Source of the DNA: Aristolochia californica
Lineage: Eukaryota; Streptophyta; Magnoliopsida; Piperales; Aristolochiaceae
Reading direction: 5' to 3'
Assembly: GCA_029961685.1 (NCBI GenBank)
Contig: JARWKL010000006.1
Span: forward strand, 13,088,748 to 13,152,747
Length of the DNA: 64,000 bases
Shown here: positions 22,193 to 37,300 of the stretch, one piece after another
Position numbering within the stretch: position 1 is the stretch's first letter
Layout of the letters: each line of letters opens with the position of its first letter
Position numbers and translations under genes: made by a program
The notes under the pieces: model-generated
Databases searched by the model: none
Seen by the model: the letters and a program-made list of their open reading frames with translations, nothing else
Told to the model about the DNA's origin: nothing

Positions 22193-25100
22193 CAATGATT
22201 GCAAAATCTTATATATAAAAAAATAAAATCACAACCTTAAAAACCACAGAACCATAAAAACCATAGATACTTTTTGGAATTATCACTCTCAGCATTTGAG
22301 CATTTCCATTTTGGATGTTCAATTTTTTTTTCAAATCCAAACTGGAGTTTTCGCTCTCCCATCTTTTCATAAACAAAAAGATAAGGCAAATAGATCACAA
22401 AAAAATGAAAATTGTTGAGTTTATGTATGTAAAAAATTGAAATCTATAATAAATGTAAATGAAGAAAATTATTTCATGAATTAAAAATAAACACCAAAGT
22501 TTTGTTATCCATGTTTGGAAAATTCCACTAGTACAACCCCTAATAGCTTTGTGGAATTTTATAAGACAGAGATTTCTAATTGATCATAACATGTTTTAAA
22601 TATGGATATGCATGCCTGAAACATGTTGAAGATGCAAATGATCTAATGATCCAAAAATATCATGGAGTAGAAAAAATTAAATTCTCAAGTTAATGTGTGG
22701 TGGGATATTTACCTGAGCTAAACAACCAAGTTTTTACGTCTTTACAAAAAGCGGACCAAACAATCATTGATCACCATAAATGTTTTGATCGATTAATGAT
22801 ATGTAACGGCTATAATTTTTTGTTAGAAAATACTTATGGTTTAGGAGTCAACACTCAGTTAAAAATGCTTCGCCCCCATTTTCCTATGATTGTGAAACCT
22901 AATATATAAAATACTAAAAGAGTTTAAAATCCTTAAAAATTATAGATACTTTTTGAAATTATCTCTCTTAGCATTTGTGCATTGCCATTTTGGATGTTGA
23001 ATTTTTTTTCAATCCAAACTTGAGTTTTAACTCTCCCATTTTTCTCGTAAACAAGAAGATAAGGGAAATAGATCTCAACAAAATGAAAATTTTAGAGTTT
23101 ATGTATGCAAAACATTGTAAACTATAATAAATTTAAGTGAAGAAAATTATTTCATGCACTAAAAATGAACACCAAAGTTTTGTCATCCATCTTTGGGAAA
23201 TTCCATTATTACAACCCCTATAATATGGGGAATTTGATAAGAAAGAGATTTCTAATTGATCCTAACATGTTTAATATATGGATATGGATGCCTGAAACAT
23301 GTTGAAGAAGCAAATGACCTAATGATCCAAAATTTTCAAGCAGTAGAAAAAATTAAATTCTCAAGTTAACGTGCGGGGGGATATTTACTAAAGCCAAAAA
23401 ACCCAGTATTTGCCTATTAACAAAAACTTGACCTAACAATTGTATATCATCGTAAACATTTTGATCGATTAATAATATCTAATTGCTATAATTTTTTTTA
23501 GAAATGACTTATGGTTTGAATGTCAACACTCAGTTAAAAATTTGTCGCCCCCCCTTTTCTGATGTTTGCAAAACCTAATATATAAAAAACTAAAAGAGTT
23601 TACAATCCTTACAAATCAAAGATTCCTTTTGGAATTATCTCTCTCAGCATTTGTGCATTTCCATTTTGGAAGTTCAATTTTTTTTCAAATCCAAACTTGA
23701 GTTTTCACTCTCCCATTTTTCTAGTAAACAAAAAGATATGGAAAAAGATCACAAAAAAATGAACATTTTAGAGTTTATGTAGGAAAAAAATTGAAAACTA
23801 TAATAAATGTAAGTGAAGAAAATTATTTCACGCACTAAAAATGAACACCAATGTTTTGTTATCCATATTTGGAAAATTTCACTAGTACAAACCCCTATAA
23901 GCTTGGTGGAATTTTTTAAGAAAGAGATTTCTAATTGATACTAACATGTTTTAAAGATGGATATGTATGCGTGAAACATGTTGAAGATGCAAATGACCTA
24001 AAGATTCAAAAATATCGAGTAGAAAAAATTAAATTCTCAAGTTAACCTGTGGTTGGATATTTACCAGATCCGAACAACTCACTTTTTGCCTATTTACAAA
24101 TAGCGGCCCTAAGATTCATTAATCATCATAATTTATTTGATCGATTAATGATGCGTAATGACTATAATTTTTGTTACAAATGACTAATGGATTCGGAGAC
24201 AACACTCAGTTAATAATGCCTCAGCCCCCTTTTTCGATGATTGCAAAACCTAATGTATAAAAATCTAAAAGAGTTTAAAATCCTTAAAAGTCATAAATAC
24301 TTTTTAGATTTATCTCTCTCAACATTTGTTCATTTCCATTATGGATGTTCAATTTGTTTTAAAATCCAAACTTGAGTTTTTACTCTCCCATTATTCTCAT
24401 AAACAAATGATAAGGCCAATAGATCACAACAAAATGAAAATTTTACAGTTTATGTATGCAAAAAATTGAAAACTATAATAAATAAAAGTGAATAAAATTA
24501 TTTCATGCACTAAAAATGAACACCAAAGTTTTGTTGTCCATGTTTGTGAAATTCCACTATCACAACCCCTAATAGCTTGGTTTAATTTTATAAAAAAAAA
24601 TTTCTAATTGATCCTAACATCTTCAAGATATGGATATAGATGCCAGAAACATGTTGAAGATGTAAATGACCTAATGATCTAAAAATTTCATGGAGTAAAA
24701 AAAATCAAATTCTCAAGTTAACGTGCGGTGGGATATTTACCGAAGCCAAATAACCAAGTTTTTGACTATTTACAAAAAGCGGACCTAACAATCATAGATC
24801 ATCGTAAATGTTTTGATCGATTAATGATATATAATGGCTATAACTTTTGTTAGAAATGATTTAAGGTTTGGTAGTCAACACTCAGTTAAAATCCCCCCCC
24901 CCTTTTCCGATGATTGCAAAACCTAATATATAAAAAACTAAAAGAGTTTACAATCTTTAAAAATCACAGATTCTTTTTGGAATTATGTCTCTCAGCATTT
25001 GAGCATTTCAGTTTTGGATGTTCAATTTTTTTCCAAATCCAAACTAGAGTTTTCACTCTCCCATTTTTCTCGTAAACAAAAAGATAAAGCAAATAGATCA

Positions 25101-28100
25101 CAACAAAATGAAAATTTTAGATTTTATGTATGCAAAAAATTGAAAAATATAATAAATATGTGTTAAAAAAATTATTTCATGCACTAAAAAGTAACACCAA
25201 AATTTTGTTATCCATGTTTGGCAAATTCCACTAGTACAACCCCTAATAGCTTGGTGGAATTTTATAAGAATTTTTTCTTAATTGATCCTAACATGTTTTA
25301 AATATGGATATGTATGCTTGAAACACGTTGAAGATGCAAATAACCTAATGATCCAAAAATTTTGGAGATTTCAAAAAATTAAGTTCTCATGTTAACGAGC
25401 GTGGGATATTTACCAGAGCCGAACAACCCAGTTTTTGCCTATTTACAAAAAATAGACCTAACAATAGATCATCATAAATTTTTTGTTTGATCAATGATGT
25501 GTAATGGCTATAATTTTTTTTAAAATGACTTATGGTTTGGGAGTCAACACTCAGTTGAAAATGCCTCACTCCCCCTTTTCCAATGATTGCAAAACCTAAT
25601 ATATAAAAAACTAAAAGAGTTTAACATCCTTAAAAATCACAAATACTTTTTGAAATTATCTCTCTCAGCATTTGTGCATTTCCATTTTGGATGTTCAATT
25701 TTTTTTCAAATCCAAACTTGAGTTTTCACTCTCCCATTTTTTTTGTAAACAAAAAGTCAAGGCAAATAGATGACAAGAAAATGAAAGTTTTAGAGTTTAT
25801 GTATGCCAAAAATTGAAAACTGTAATAAATGTAAGTGAAGAAAATTATTTCACACACTAAAAATGAACATCAAAGTTTTGTTATCCACGTTTGGGAAATT
25901 CCGCTAGTACAACCCATAATAGCTTGGTGGAATTTTATAAGAAAGAGATTGCTAATTGATCCTAACATGTTTAAATAAGGATATTCATGCTGAAACATGT
26001 TGAAGATGCAAATGACCTAATGATTTAAATTTTTCATGGAGTTGAAAAAATTAAATTCCCAAGTTAATGGGTGGTGGGATATTTACCAGAGCCAAACAAC
26101 CCAGTTTTTGCCTATTTACGAAAAGCGTAACTAACAATCATAGATCATCGTAAATGTTTTGATTGATTAATGATGTGTAATGGCTATAATTGTTGTTAGA
26201 AATGACTTAAGGCTTGGCTGTCTACGCTCAGTTTAAAATGCCTCGCCCCCTTTTCCGATGATTGCAAAACCAAATATATAAAAAACTAAAAGAGTTTACA
26301 ATCCTTTAAAATCACAGATACTTTTTGGAATGATCTCTCTCGGCAATTGTGCATTTCCTTTTTGGATGTTCAATTTTTTTTCAAATCCAAACTTGAGTTT
26401 TCACCCTCCCATTTTTCTCGAAAACAAAAATATAAGGCAAATAGATCACAAAAAATCAAAATTTTAGCATTTATGTATGCAAAAAATTGAAAACTATAAT
26501 AAATATACGTGAAGAAAATTATTTCACGCCATAAAAATGAACACCAAAGTTTTGTTATCCATGTTTGGGAAATTCCACTAGTAGAACCCTAATAGCATTG
26601 GTGGAATTTTATAAGAAAGAGATTTCTAATTGATCCTAACATGTTTTAAATATTTATATGCATGCTTGAAACATGTTGAAGATGCAAATGACCTAATGAT
26701 AAAAAAATTTCTAGGAATTGAAAAAATTAAATTCTCAAGTGCACGTACGGTGGGATATTTACCACAGCCAAACAACCCAGTTTTTGCCTATTTACAAAAA
26801 GCAGACCTAACAATCATAGATCGTCGTAAATGTTTTGATCGATTAATGATGTGTAACGGCTATAATTTTTGTTAGAAATGACTAATGGTCTCGGAGTCAA
26901 CACTCAGTTAAAAATACCTCGCCCTCCTTTTCCGATGATTGAAAAACCTAATATATAAAAAACTAAAAAGCCTTTACAATCCTTAAAAATCTTTTCTGGA
27001 ATGATCTCTCTTAGCATTTGTGCATTTCCATTTTGGATGTTCAATTTTTTTTCAAATCCAAACTTGAGTTTTCACTCTCCCATTTTTCTCGTAAACAAAA
27101 AGATAAGGCAAACAGGTAACAACAAAATAATTTTTTTTAGCTTTTATGTACGCAAAAAATTGAAATCTATAATAAATGTACGTGAAGAAAATTATTTCAC
27201 ACACTAAAAATGAACATCAAAGTTTTGTTATCTCCTTTTGGGAAATTCCAATAGTACAACCCCTAATAGTTTAGTGGAATTTTATAAGAAAGAGATTTCT
27301 AATTATTCCTAACATGTTTTAAATATGGATATGCATGCCTGAAACATCTTGAAGAAGTAAATGACCTAATGATCCAAAATTTTCAAGGAGTAGAAAAAAT
27401 GAAATTCTCAAATTAAAGTGCGGTGGGATATTTACCAGAGCCAAACAACTATGTTTTTACCTATTTATATCAAACCTAACAATCATAGATCATCGTAAAT
27501 ATTTTGATCAATTAATGATGTGTAATGGCTATAAGTTTTGTTAGAAATGATAAATGGTTTGGGAGTCAACACTCAGCTAAAAATGCATCACCCCCCCTTT
27601 TCCGATGATTGGAAAACCTAATATATAAAAAACTAAGAGAGTTTACAATCTTTAAAAATCACAGATACTTTTTGCAATTATCTCTCTTTGCATTTATGCA
27701 TTTCCATTTTGGATGTTCAATTTTTTTTTAAATCCAAACTTGAGTTTTCACTCTCCCATTTTTCTCGTAAACAATAAGACTAGGCAAATAGATCACAACA
27801 ATTGAAAATTTTACGGCTTATGAGTGCAAAAAAATGAAAACTATAATAAATTTCTATGAAGAAAATTATTTCATGCACTAAAAATGAACACCAAAGTATT
27901 GGTTTCCATGTTTGTGAAATTCCACTAGTACAAGCCCGAATAGCTCAGTGGAATTTTATAAGAAAGATATTTCTAATTGATCCTAACATGTTTTAAATAT
28001 GGATTTGTATGCCTGCAACATGTTGAAGATGCAAATAACCAAATGGTCCAAAAATTTCAAGATATGGAAAAAATTAAATTCTCAAGTTAACATGTGGTGG

Positions 28101-28906
28101 GATATTTACCAGAACCAAACAACCCAGTTTTAGCCTATAAACAAAAAGCGGACCTAACAATCGTAGATCATCGTAAATATTTTGATCGATTAATGATGTG
28201 TAATGGCTATAATTTTTCTTCGAAATGAATTATGGTTTGAGAGTCAGCACTCAGTTCAAAATTCCTCGCCCCTTTTTCTGATGATTGCAAAACCTAATAT
28301 ATAAAATACTAAAAGTGTTTACAATCCTTAAAATCACAAATACATTTTGGAATTATCTCTCTCAGCTTTTGTGCATTTCCATTTTGGATTTTCAATTTTT
28401 TTTCAAATACAAACTTGAGTTTTCATTCTCCCATTTTTCTCGTAAACTAAAAGACAAGCCAAATAGATCACAACAAAATGAAAATTTTAGCGTTTATGTA
28501 TGCAAAAAATTGAAAACTATAATAAATGTACGTGAAGTTTTGTTATCAATTTTTGGGAAACTCCACTAGTACAACCCCTAATAGCTTGGTGAAATTTTAA
28601 AAGACATAGGTTTCTAATTAATCCAAACATGTTTTAAATATGGATATGCATGCCTGAAACATCTTGAAGATGCAAATTACTGAATGATCCAAAAATTTCT
28701 AGGAGTTGAAGAAATTAAATTCTCAAGTTAACGTGTGGTGGGATATTTACCAGAGCCAAACAACTCAGTTTTTGCCTATTTAAAAAAAGAAGACCTAACA
28801 AACATAGATCGTCATAAATGTTTTGATCGATTAATAATGTGTAACGGCTATAATTTTTGTTAGGAATGACTTATGGTTTGGGAGTCAACACTCCGTTCAA
28901 AATGCA

Positions 28907-28954
28907 CCCCCCCCCACCCCCCCCCCCCCCCCCCCCCCCCCCCCCAGCCCCCCC
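28907..28954. repeat. Expanded satellite C-tract (48 bp, longest run 29 C)
   Basis: C-runs interrupted only by an A at 28916 and AG at 28946-28947. It sits in the C-tract slot of the unit. Confidence 0.9.
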
Positions 28955-29746
28955 TATTCTGATGATTGCAAAACCTAATATATAAAAAATAACAAGAGTT
29001 TACAATCCTTAAAAATTATAGATAAATTTTGGAATTATCTCTCTCGGCAATTTTGCATTTCCATTTTGGATGTCAAATTTCTTTTTTAAATCCAAACTTG
29101 TGTTTTAACTCTCCCATTTTTATGGTAAACAAAAAGATAAGGCAAATAGGTCACAAAATTTGAAAATTGAAGGGGTTATGTATGAAAAAAATTAAAAACT
29201 ATAATAAATGTACAAGAAGAAAATTATTTCACGCAATGAAAATGAACACAAAAGTTTTGGTTTCCATGTTTGTGAAATTTCACTAGTACAACCCCTAATA
29301 GCTCTGTGGAAGTTTATTAGAAAGAGATTTCTAATTGATCCTAACATGTTGTAAATATGGATTTGCATGCCTGCAACATGTTGAAGATGCAAATGACCGA
29401 ATAATTCAAAAATTTCAAGCAGTAGAAAAATTTAAATTCTCAAGTTAACGTGCGGTGGGAAATTTACCAAAGCCAAACAACCCAGTTTTTGCCTATTAAC
29501 AAAAAGTGGACCTAACAATCGTAGATCATCATAAATATTTTTCTTTATTAATGATGTGTAACGGATATAATTTTTGTTAGAAATGACTAATGGTTTGGGA
29601 GTCAACACTCAGTTAAAGATGCATCGCCTCCCCTTTTTCGATGATTGCAAAACCTAATATGTAAAAAACTAAAAGAGTTGACAATCCTTAAAAATCACAG
29701 ATACTTTTTGGAATTATCTCTCTCAGCATTTATGCATTTCCATTTT

Positions 29747-30353
29747 GGATGTTCAATTTTTTTTAAATCCAAACTTGAGTTTTTACTCTCCCTTTTTTCT
29801 CGTAAACAAAAAGATAAGGCAAATAGATCAAAGTTTTGGTTTCCATGTTTGTCAAATTCCACTAGTACAACCCCTAATAGCTCTGTGAAAGTTTATTAGA
29901 AAAATATTTCTAATTGATCCTAACATGTTTTAAATATGTATTTGCATGCCTGCAATATGTTGAAGATCTAAATGACCAAATGATCCAAAAATTTCAGGCG
30001 GTAGAAAAAAATAAATTCTCAAGTTAACTTGAAGTGGGAAATTTACTAGAGCCAAACGACCCAGGTTTTGGCTATTAAAAAGTGGACCTAACAATCGTAG
30101 GTAATCATAAACATTTTTATCAATTAATGATGTGTAATGGATATAATTTTTGTTAGAAATGGCTAATGGTTTGGGAGTCAACATTCAGTTACAAATGCCT
30201 CGCCCCTCCCCCTCCCCCCCCCCCCCCCCCCACCCCCCTCTTTTTCGATGATTGCAAAATCTAATATGTAAAAAAAAAAAAGAGTTGACAATCCTTAAAA
30301 ATCACAGATACTTTTTGGAATTATTTCTCTCAGCATTTGTGCATTTCCATTTT
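29747..30353. repeat. Satellite unit with internal deletion
   Basis: 607 bp. Near 29830 AAATAGATCA is joined to AAGTTTTGGTTTCC, removing about 95 bp with the ATGAAAATTTTAG and CACGCAC blocks. The joint shares CA, a minimal microhomology. Confidence 0.85.
30203..30240. repeat. Expanded satellite C-tract
   Basis: C-runs with a few T and A interruptions; the longest uninterrupted run is about 18. Confidence 0.88.
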
Positions 30354-32245
30354 GGATGTTCAATTTTTTTTTAAATCCAAACTTGAGTTTTCACTCTCCC
30401 ATTTTTCTCGTCAAAAGATAAAAGCAAATAGATATCAACAATTGAAACTTTTAGGGCTTATGTGTGCAAAAAATCAAAAACTATAATTAATTTACGTGAA
30501 GAAAATTTTTTCACACACCAAAAATGAACACCAAAGTTTTGGTTTCCATGTTTGTGAAATTCCACTAGAACAACCCCTAATAGCTCTGTGGAATTTTATA
30601 AGAAAGAGGTTACAAATTGACCCTAACATGTTTTAAATATGAATTTGCATGCCTGGAACATGTTGAAGATGCAAATGACCAAGTGATCCAATCATTTCAA
30701 GCAGTGGAAAAAATTAAATTCTCAAGTTAACGTGCGGTGGGATATTGACTAGAGGCAAACAACCTAGTTTTTGCCTATTAACAAAAAGCAGACCTAACAA
30801 TCGTAGATCATCATAAATATTTTGATCGATTAATGATGTGAAATGGCTATAATTTTGGCTAGAAATGACTTATGGTTTGAGAGTCAACACTCAGTTAAAA
30901 ATTATTCGACCCCCCTTTTCCGATGATTGCAAAACCTAATATATAAAATAAAAAAAGTGTTTACAATCCTTAAAAATCACAGATAATTTTTGGAATTATC
31001 CCTCTTAGCATTTGTGCATTTCCTTTTTCGATGTTCAATTATTTTTAAAATCCAAACATGAGTTTTCACTCTCCTATTTTTCTCTTAAACTAAAAGATAA
31101 GGCAAATAGATCACAAAAAAATTAAAATTTTAGTGTTTATTTATGCAAAAAATTGAAAACTACAATAAATGTACGTGAACAAAAGTATTTCATGCACTAA
31201 AAATGAACACCAATTTTTTTTTATCCATGTTTGGGAAATTCCACTAGTACAACCCCTAATATCTTGGTGAAATTTTAGAAGAAAGATATTTCTAATTAAT
31301 CCTAACATGTTTTGAATATGGATATGGATGCCTGAATCATCTTGAAGATGCAAATGACCTAATGATCCAAAAATTTCAATCAGTTGAAAAAATTAAATTC
31401 TCAATTTAACGTGCAGTGGGATATTTACCAGAGCCAAACAACCCAGTTTTTGCCTATTTAAAAAAAGGAGAGCTACCAATCATAGATCATCCTAAATGTT
31501 TTGATCGATTAATGTTGTGTAACAGCTCTAATTTTTGTGAGAAATAAATTATGGTTTGGGAGTCAACACTGAGTTCAAAATGCCTCGTCCCCCTTCTCCG
31601 ATGAATACAAAACTTAATATATAAAAAACAAAAAGAGTTTACAAACCTTCAAAAATATAGATGCCATTGGAATTATCTCTCTCTACATTTTCACATTTCC
31701 ATTTTGGATGTTCAATTTCTTTTTTTGAAATCCAAACTTGAGTTTTCACTTTCCCATTTTTCTCGTAAACAAAAAGATAGGGCAAATAGATCACAACAAT
31801 TGAAAATTTTTAGGGGTTATGTATGTAAAAAATCAAAAACTATAATAAATGTATGTAAAGAAAATTATTTCACGCACTGAAAAATGAACACCAAAGTTTT
31901 GGTTTACATGTTAGCGAAATTCCAATAGCAAGTCCTAATAGCTCTGTGGTATTTTATAAGAAAGAGATTTATAATTGATCCTAACATGTTTTAAATATGG
32001 ATATGCATGCCTGCAACATGTCAAAGATGCAAATGACCAAATACTCTGAAAATTTCAAGCAGTAGAAAAAAATAAATTCTCACGTTAAAGTGCGGTGAGA
32101 TATTTACCAGAGCCAAACAACCCAATTTTTTCCTATTAACAAAAAGCAGACCTAACAATCGTAGATCATCGTAAATATTTTGATCGATTAATTTTTGCTA
32201 CAAATGACTAATGGTTTGTGAGTCAACACTCAATTAAAAATGCCT

Positions 32246-32274
32246 CCCTCCCCCCCCCCCCCCCCCCCCCCCTC
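32246..32274. repeat. Expanded satellite C-tract (23 C run)
   Basis: TGCCTCCCT followed by an uninterrupted C-run (32250-32272), then TCCTTTTTCGAT. Confidence 0.9.
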
Positions 32275-33749
32275 CTTTTTCGATTGTTGCAAACCCTAAT
32301 ATATATAAAACTAAAAGAGTTTACAATCCTTAAAAATCATAGATACTTTTTGGAATTATCTCTCTCAGCATTTGTGCATTTCCAATTTGGATGTTCAATT
32401 TTTTTTAAATCCAAACTTGAGTTTTCTCTCTCCCATTTTTCTCATAAACAAAAAGATAAGGCAAATAGATTACAACAATTGAAATTTTTAGGGCTTATGT
32501 GTGAAAAAAATTGAAAACTACAATAAATTTACATGAAGAAAATTATTTCACGCACCAAAAATGAATACCAAAGTTTTGGTTTCCAAGTTTGTGAAATTCC
32601 ACTGGTACAACCCCTAATAGCTCTGAGGAATTTTATAAGAAAGAGATTTCTAATTGATCCTAACATGTTTTAAATATGAATTTGCATGCCTGCAACATGT
32701 TGAAGATGCAAATGACCAAATGATCCAAATATTTCAAGCAGTGGAAAAAATTAAATTCTCAAGTTAACGTGCGGTGGGATATTTACCAGAGCCAAACAAC
32801 CCAGTTTTTTGCCTATTAACAAAAAGTGGACCTAACAATCGTAGATCAACATAAATAATTTGATCAATTAATGATGTATAACGGCTATAATTTTAGGTTA
32901 GAAATGACTTATGGTTTGAGAGTCAACACTCAGTTAAAAATTCCTCCCCCTCCCCTCTATTTTCTAATGATTGCAAAACCAAATATATTAAATACTAAAA
33001 GTGTTTACAATCCTTAAAAATCACATATACTTTTTGGAATTATCTCTCTGAGCATTTGTGCATTTCCATTCTGGATGTTAATTTTTTTTTAAATCCAAAC
33101 TTGGGTTTTCACTCTCGCATTTTCTTCGTAAACAAAAAGATAAGGGAAATAGATCACAAAAATTGAAAATTTTAGGGCTTATGTATGCAAAAAAATTGAA
33201 AACTATAATAAATGTACGTGAAGAAAATTATTTCACGCACTGAAAATGAACACAAAAGTTTTGGTTTCCATGTTTGTGAAATTCCACTAGTACAACCCTT
33301 AATAGCTCTGTGGAATTTTGTAAGAAAGAGATTTCTAATTGATCCTAACATGTTTCAAATATGGATTTGCATGCCTGGAACATGTTGAAGATGCAAATGA
33401 CCAAATGATCCAAAATTTCACGCAGTTGAAAATATTAAATTCTCAAGTTAACGTGCGGTGGGATATTTACCAAAGCCAAACAACCCAGTTTTTGCCTATT
33501 AACAAAAATCGGACCTAATATTCGTAGATCATCGTAAATATTTTGATCTATTATTGATGTTTAATGGCTATAATTTTTATTAGAAATGACTTATGGTTTG
33601 AGAGTCAACACTTAGTTAAATATTCCTCGCCCCCCCTTTTCCGATGATTGCAAAACCTAATATATAAAATACTAAAAGAGTTTACAATCCTTAAAAATCA
33701 CAGATACTTTTTGGAATTATATCTCTCTGCATTTGTGCATTTCCATTTT

Positions 33750-34303
33750 GGATGTTCAATTTTTTTTTGATATCCAAACTTGAGTTTTCACTCACCCATT
33801 TTTCTCGTAAACAAAAAGATAAGGCAAATAGATCACAACAATTGAAAATTTTAGGGGTTATGTATGCAAAAAAATGAAAACTATAATAAATGTATGTCTA
33901 GAAAATTATTTTACACACAAAAAATGAATGCCAAAGTTTTGGTTTCCATGTTTGTGAAAGTCCACTAGTACAACTCCTAATAGCCCTGTGGAATTCTCAA
34001 GTTAAGCTGCGGTGGGATTTTTACCAAAATCAAACAACCCAGTTTTTTCCTATTTAAAAAAAAAACGGATCTAACAATCGTAGATCCTCATAAAATTTTT
34101 GATCGATTAATGATCTATAACGGCTATAATTTTTGTTAGAAATGACTTATGGTTTGGGAGTCAACACTCAGTTAAAAATTCCTCGCCCCCCTTCTCCGGT
34201 GATTGGAAAACCTAAAATATAAAAAACATAAAGGGTTTACAATCCCTAAAAATTACTGATCTTTTTGGAATTATCTCTCTCTGCATTTGTGCATTTCCAT
34301 TTT
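33750..34303. repeat. Satellite unit with internal deletion
   Basis: 554 bp. Near 33996 GTGGAATT is joined to CTCAAGTTAAGCTGCGG, removing about 130 bp that include the GGATATGCATGCCTG block. The joint lies in AATT, shared by both parental sites. Confidence 0.87.
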
Positions 34304-37300
34304 GGATGTTCAATTTTTTTAATCCAAACTTGAGTTTTCACTCTCCCATTTTTCTTGTAAACAAAAAGTTAAGGCAAATAGATGACAACAAGTGAAAATT
34401 TTTGGGCTTATGTAAGCTGAAAATTGAAAATTATAATAAATGTACATGAAGAAAATTATTTCAGCTTTGAAAATGAACACAAAAGTTTTGGTTTCCATGT
34501 TTGTGAAAGTCCACAAGTACAACCCCCAATAGCTTTGTGGAATTTTATAAGAAAGCGATTTCTAAACAACCAAATTTTTTTATAAGTCCACATGTTTTAA
34601 AGATGGATTTTCATACCTGAAACATGTTGGAGATGCAATTGACCAAATGATCCAAAATTTTCAAGCAGTAGAAAAAATTAAATTTTCAAGTTAACATGCA
34701 GTTCCAGTACCAAACAACCAAATTTTTGGCTATTAACAAAAAGTGGACCTAACAATCGTAGATCATCATAAATATTTTGATCGATTAATGATGTATAATG
34801 GCTATAATTTTTGTTAGAAATGACTAATGATTTGGGAGTCAACATTCATTTAAAAAATGCCTCGCCCCCCTTTTTTCAAGTATTGCAAAACCTAATATAT
34901 AAAAAACTAAAAGAGTTTACAAACCTTAAAAATCAAAGATACATTTTGTCATTATCTCTCTCAGCATTTGAGCATTTCCATTTTGGATGTTCAATTCTTT
35001 TTTAAATCCAAACTTAAATTTTCACTCTCCCATTTTTCTCGTAAACAAACAGATAAGGCAAATAGATCACAACAATTGAAAATTTAGGGCTTATGTATGA
35101 AAAAAAAATGAAAACTATAACAAATTTACGTAAAGAAAATTATTTCATGAACTAAAAATTAACACCAAAGTTTTGTTATCCTTGTTTGGAAAATTCCATT
35201 AGTACAACCCCTTATAGCTCTGTGGAATTTTATAAGAAAGAGATTTCTAATTGAACCTAACAAGTTTTAAATATGGATATGCATGCCTGAAACATGTTAA
35301 AGAAGCAAATGACCAAATGATCCAAAAATTTCAAGGATTAGAAAAAATTAAATTCTCAAATTAATGTACGGTGGGATATTTTCCAGATCCAAACAACCCA
35401 TTTTTTGCATGTTAATAAAAAAGCATACCTAACAATCTTAGATCGTTGTAAATGTTTTGATCGATTAATGATGTGTAACGGCTATAATTTTTGTTAGGAA
35501 TGACTTATGGTTTGGGAGTCAACACTTAGTTCTAAATACCTCGCCTCACTTCTCCGATGATTGAAAAACCTAATATATAAAAACCAAAAAGAGTTTCCAA
35601 TCCTAAAAAATCATAGATACTTTTTGGAATTATGTCTCTCAGCATTTTTTGCATTTCCATTTTGGATGTTGAATTTTTTTTCAAATCCAAACTTGTGTTT
35701 TCACTCTCCCCTTTTTCTCGTAAACAAAAAGATAAGGCAAATAGATCACAAAAAAATGAAAATTTTAGGGCTTATGAATGCAAAAAATTGAAAACAATAA
35801 TAAATATACGTGAAAAAAATTATTTCACTCACTGCTAATGAACACCAAAGTTTTGTTATCCATGTTTGGGAAATTCCACTAGTACAACTCCTAATAGCTT
35901 GGTAGAATTTTATAAGAAAGAGATTTCCAATTAATCCTAATATATTTTAAATATGAATAAGCATGCCTGAAACATCTTGAAGATGCAAATGACCTAATGA
36001 TCCAAAAATTTCGAGTTGAAAAAAATTAAATTCTCAAGTTAATTTGCAGTGGGATATTTACTAGAGACAAACAACCCAGTTTTTGCCTGTTTACCAAAAG
36101 CGAACCTAACAATCATAGATCGTCGTAAATGTTTTGATCGATTAATGATGTGTAACGGCTATAATTTTTGTTAGAAATGACTTATGGTTTGGGAGTCAAC
36201 ACTCAATTCAAAATGCCTCGCCCCCCTTCTTCGAAGATTGCAAAACCTAATATATAATAAAAAAAGAGTTTCCAATCCTTAAAAATTACAGATACTTTTT
36301 GGAATTATCTCTCTCCTCATTTGTACAAATCCATTTTGGATGTTAATTTTTTTTTTTTTTGAAATCCAAACTTGAGTTTTCACTCTCCCATTTCTCACGT
36401 AAACAAAAAGATAAGGCAAATCGATCACAACAATTGATAATTTTAGGGCTTATGTTTGCAAAAAATTGAAAATAATAATAAATGTACGTTAAAAAAATTA
36501 TTTCACTCACTGAAAATGAACACCAAAGTTTTGTTATCCATGTTTGGGAAATTCCACTAGTACAACCCCTAATAGCTTGGTAGAATTTTATAAGAAAGAG
36601 ATTTCTAATTAATCCTAACATGTTTTAAATATGGATATGCATGCCTGAAACATCTTGAAGATGAAAATCGCCTAATGATCCAAAAATTTCGAGTTGAAAA
36701 CATAAAATTCTCATGTTAACCAGCAGTGAGATATTTCCCAGAGAAAAACAACCCAATTTTTGCCTGTTTACAAAAAGCGGACCTAATAATCATAAATGAT
36801 CATAAATGTTTTGATCGATTAATGATGTGTAAAGGCTATAATTTTTGTTAGAAATGACTTATGGTTTGGGAGTCAACACTCAGTTCAAAATGCCTTGCCC
36901 CTCTTCTCCGATGATTGCAAAACCTAATATATAAAAAACAAAAAGAGTTTCCAATCCTTAAAAATTACAGATACTTTTTGGAATTATTTCTCTTTTCATT
37001 TGCTCATTTCCATTTTGGATGTTAATTTTTTTTTAAAATCCAAACTCGAGTTTGCACTCTCGCAGTTTTCATGTAAACAAAAAGATAAGGCAAATAGATC
37101 ACACCAATTGATAATTTTAGGGCTTATGTATGCAAAAAATTGAAAATCATAATAAATGTACGTGAAAAAAATTATTTCACTCACTGAATATGAACGCCAA
37201 AGTTTTGTTATCCATGTTTGGGAAATTCCACTAGTACAACCCCTAATAGCTTGGTAGAATTTTATAAGAAAGAGATTTCTAATTAATCCTAACATGTTTT

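Larger units (their letters stand above)
10124..27700. repeat. ~675-bp satellite array, block 3 (type A units)
   Basis: Twenty-six anchor boxes near 10218, 10875, 11561, 12226, 12893, 13600, 14310, 14989, 15669, 16344, 17023, 17703, 18380, 19055, 19718, 20384, 20923, 21600, 22313, 22991, 23668, 24343, 25016, 25689, 26364 and 27035. Spacing is 657-713 bp apart from one deletion unit (539 bp). Intervals of about 700 bp or more mostly carry expanded C-tracts. Units are of type A throughout (GTTATCCATGTTTGGGAAAT, GCTTGGTGG, ACAAAATGAAAATTTTAGAG). Two pairs of adjacent units are nearly identical and are listed separately. No gene, RNA or transposon is seen in this stretch. Confidence 0.95.

Noticed and set aside
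28907..28954. C-tracts as telomeric repeats
   Set aside because: Plant telomere repeats (CCCTAAA) are not present in tandem; the tracts are homopolymer C.
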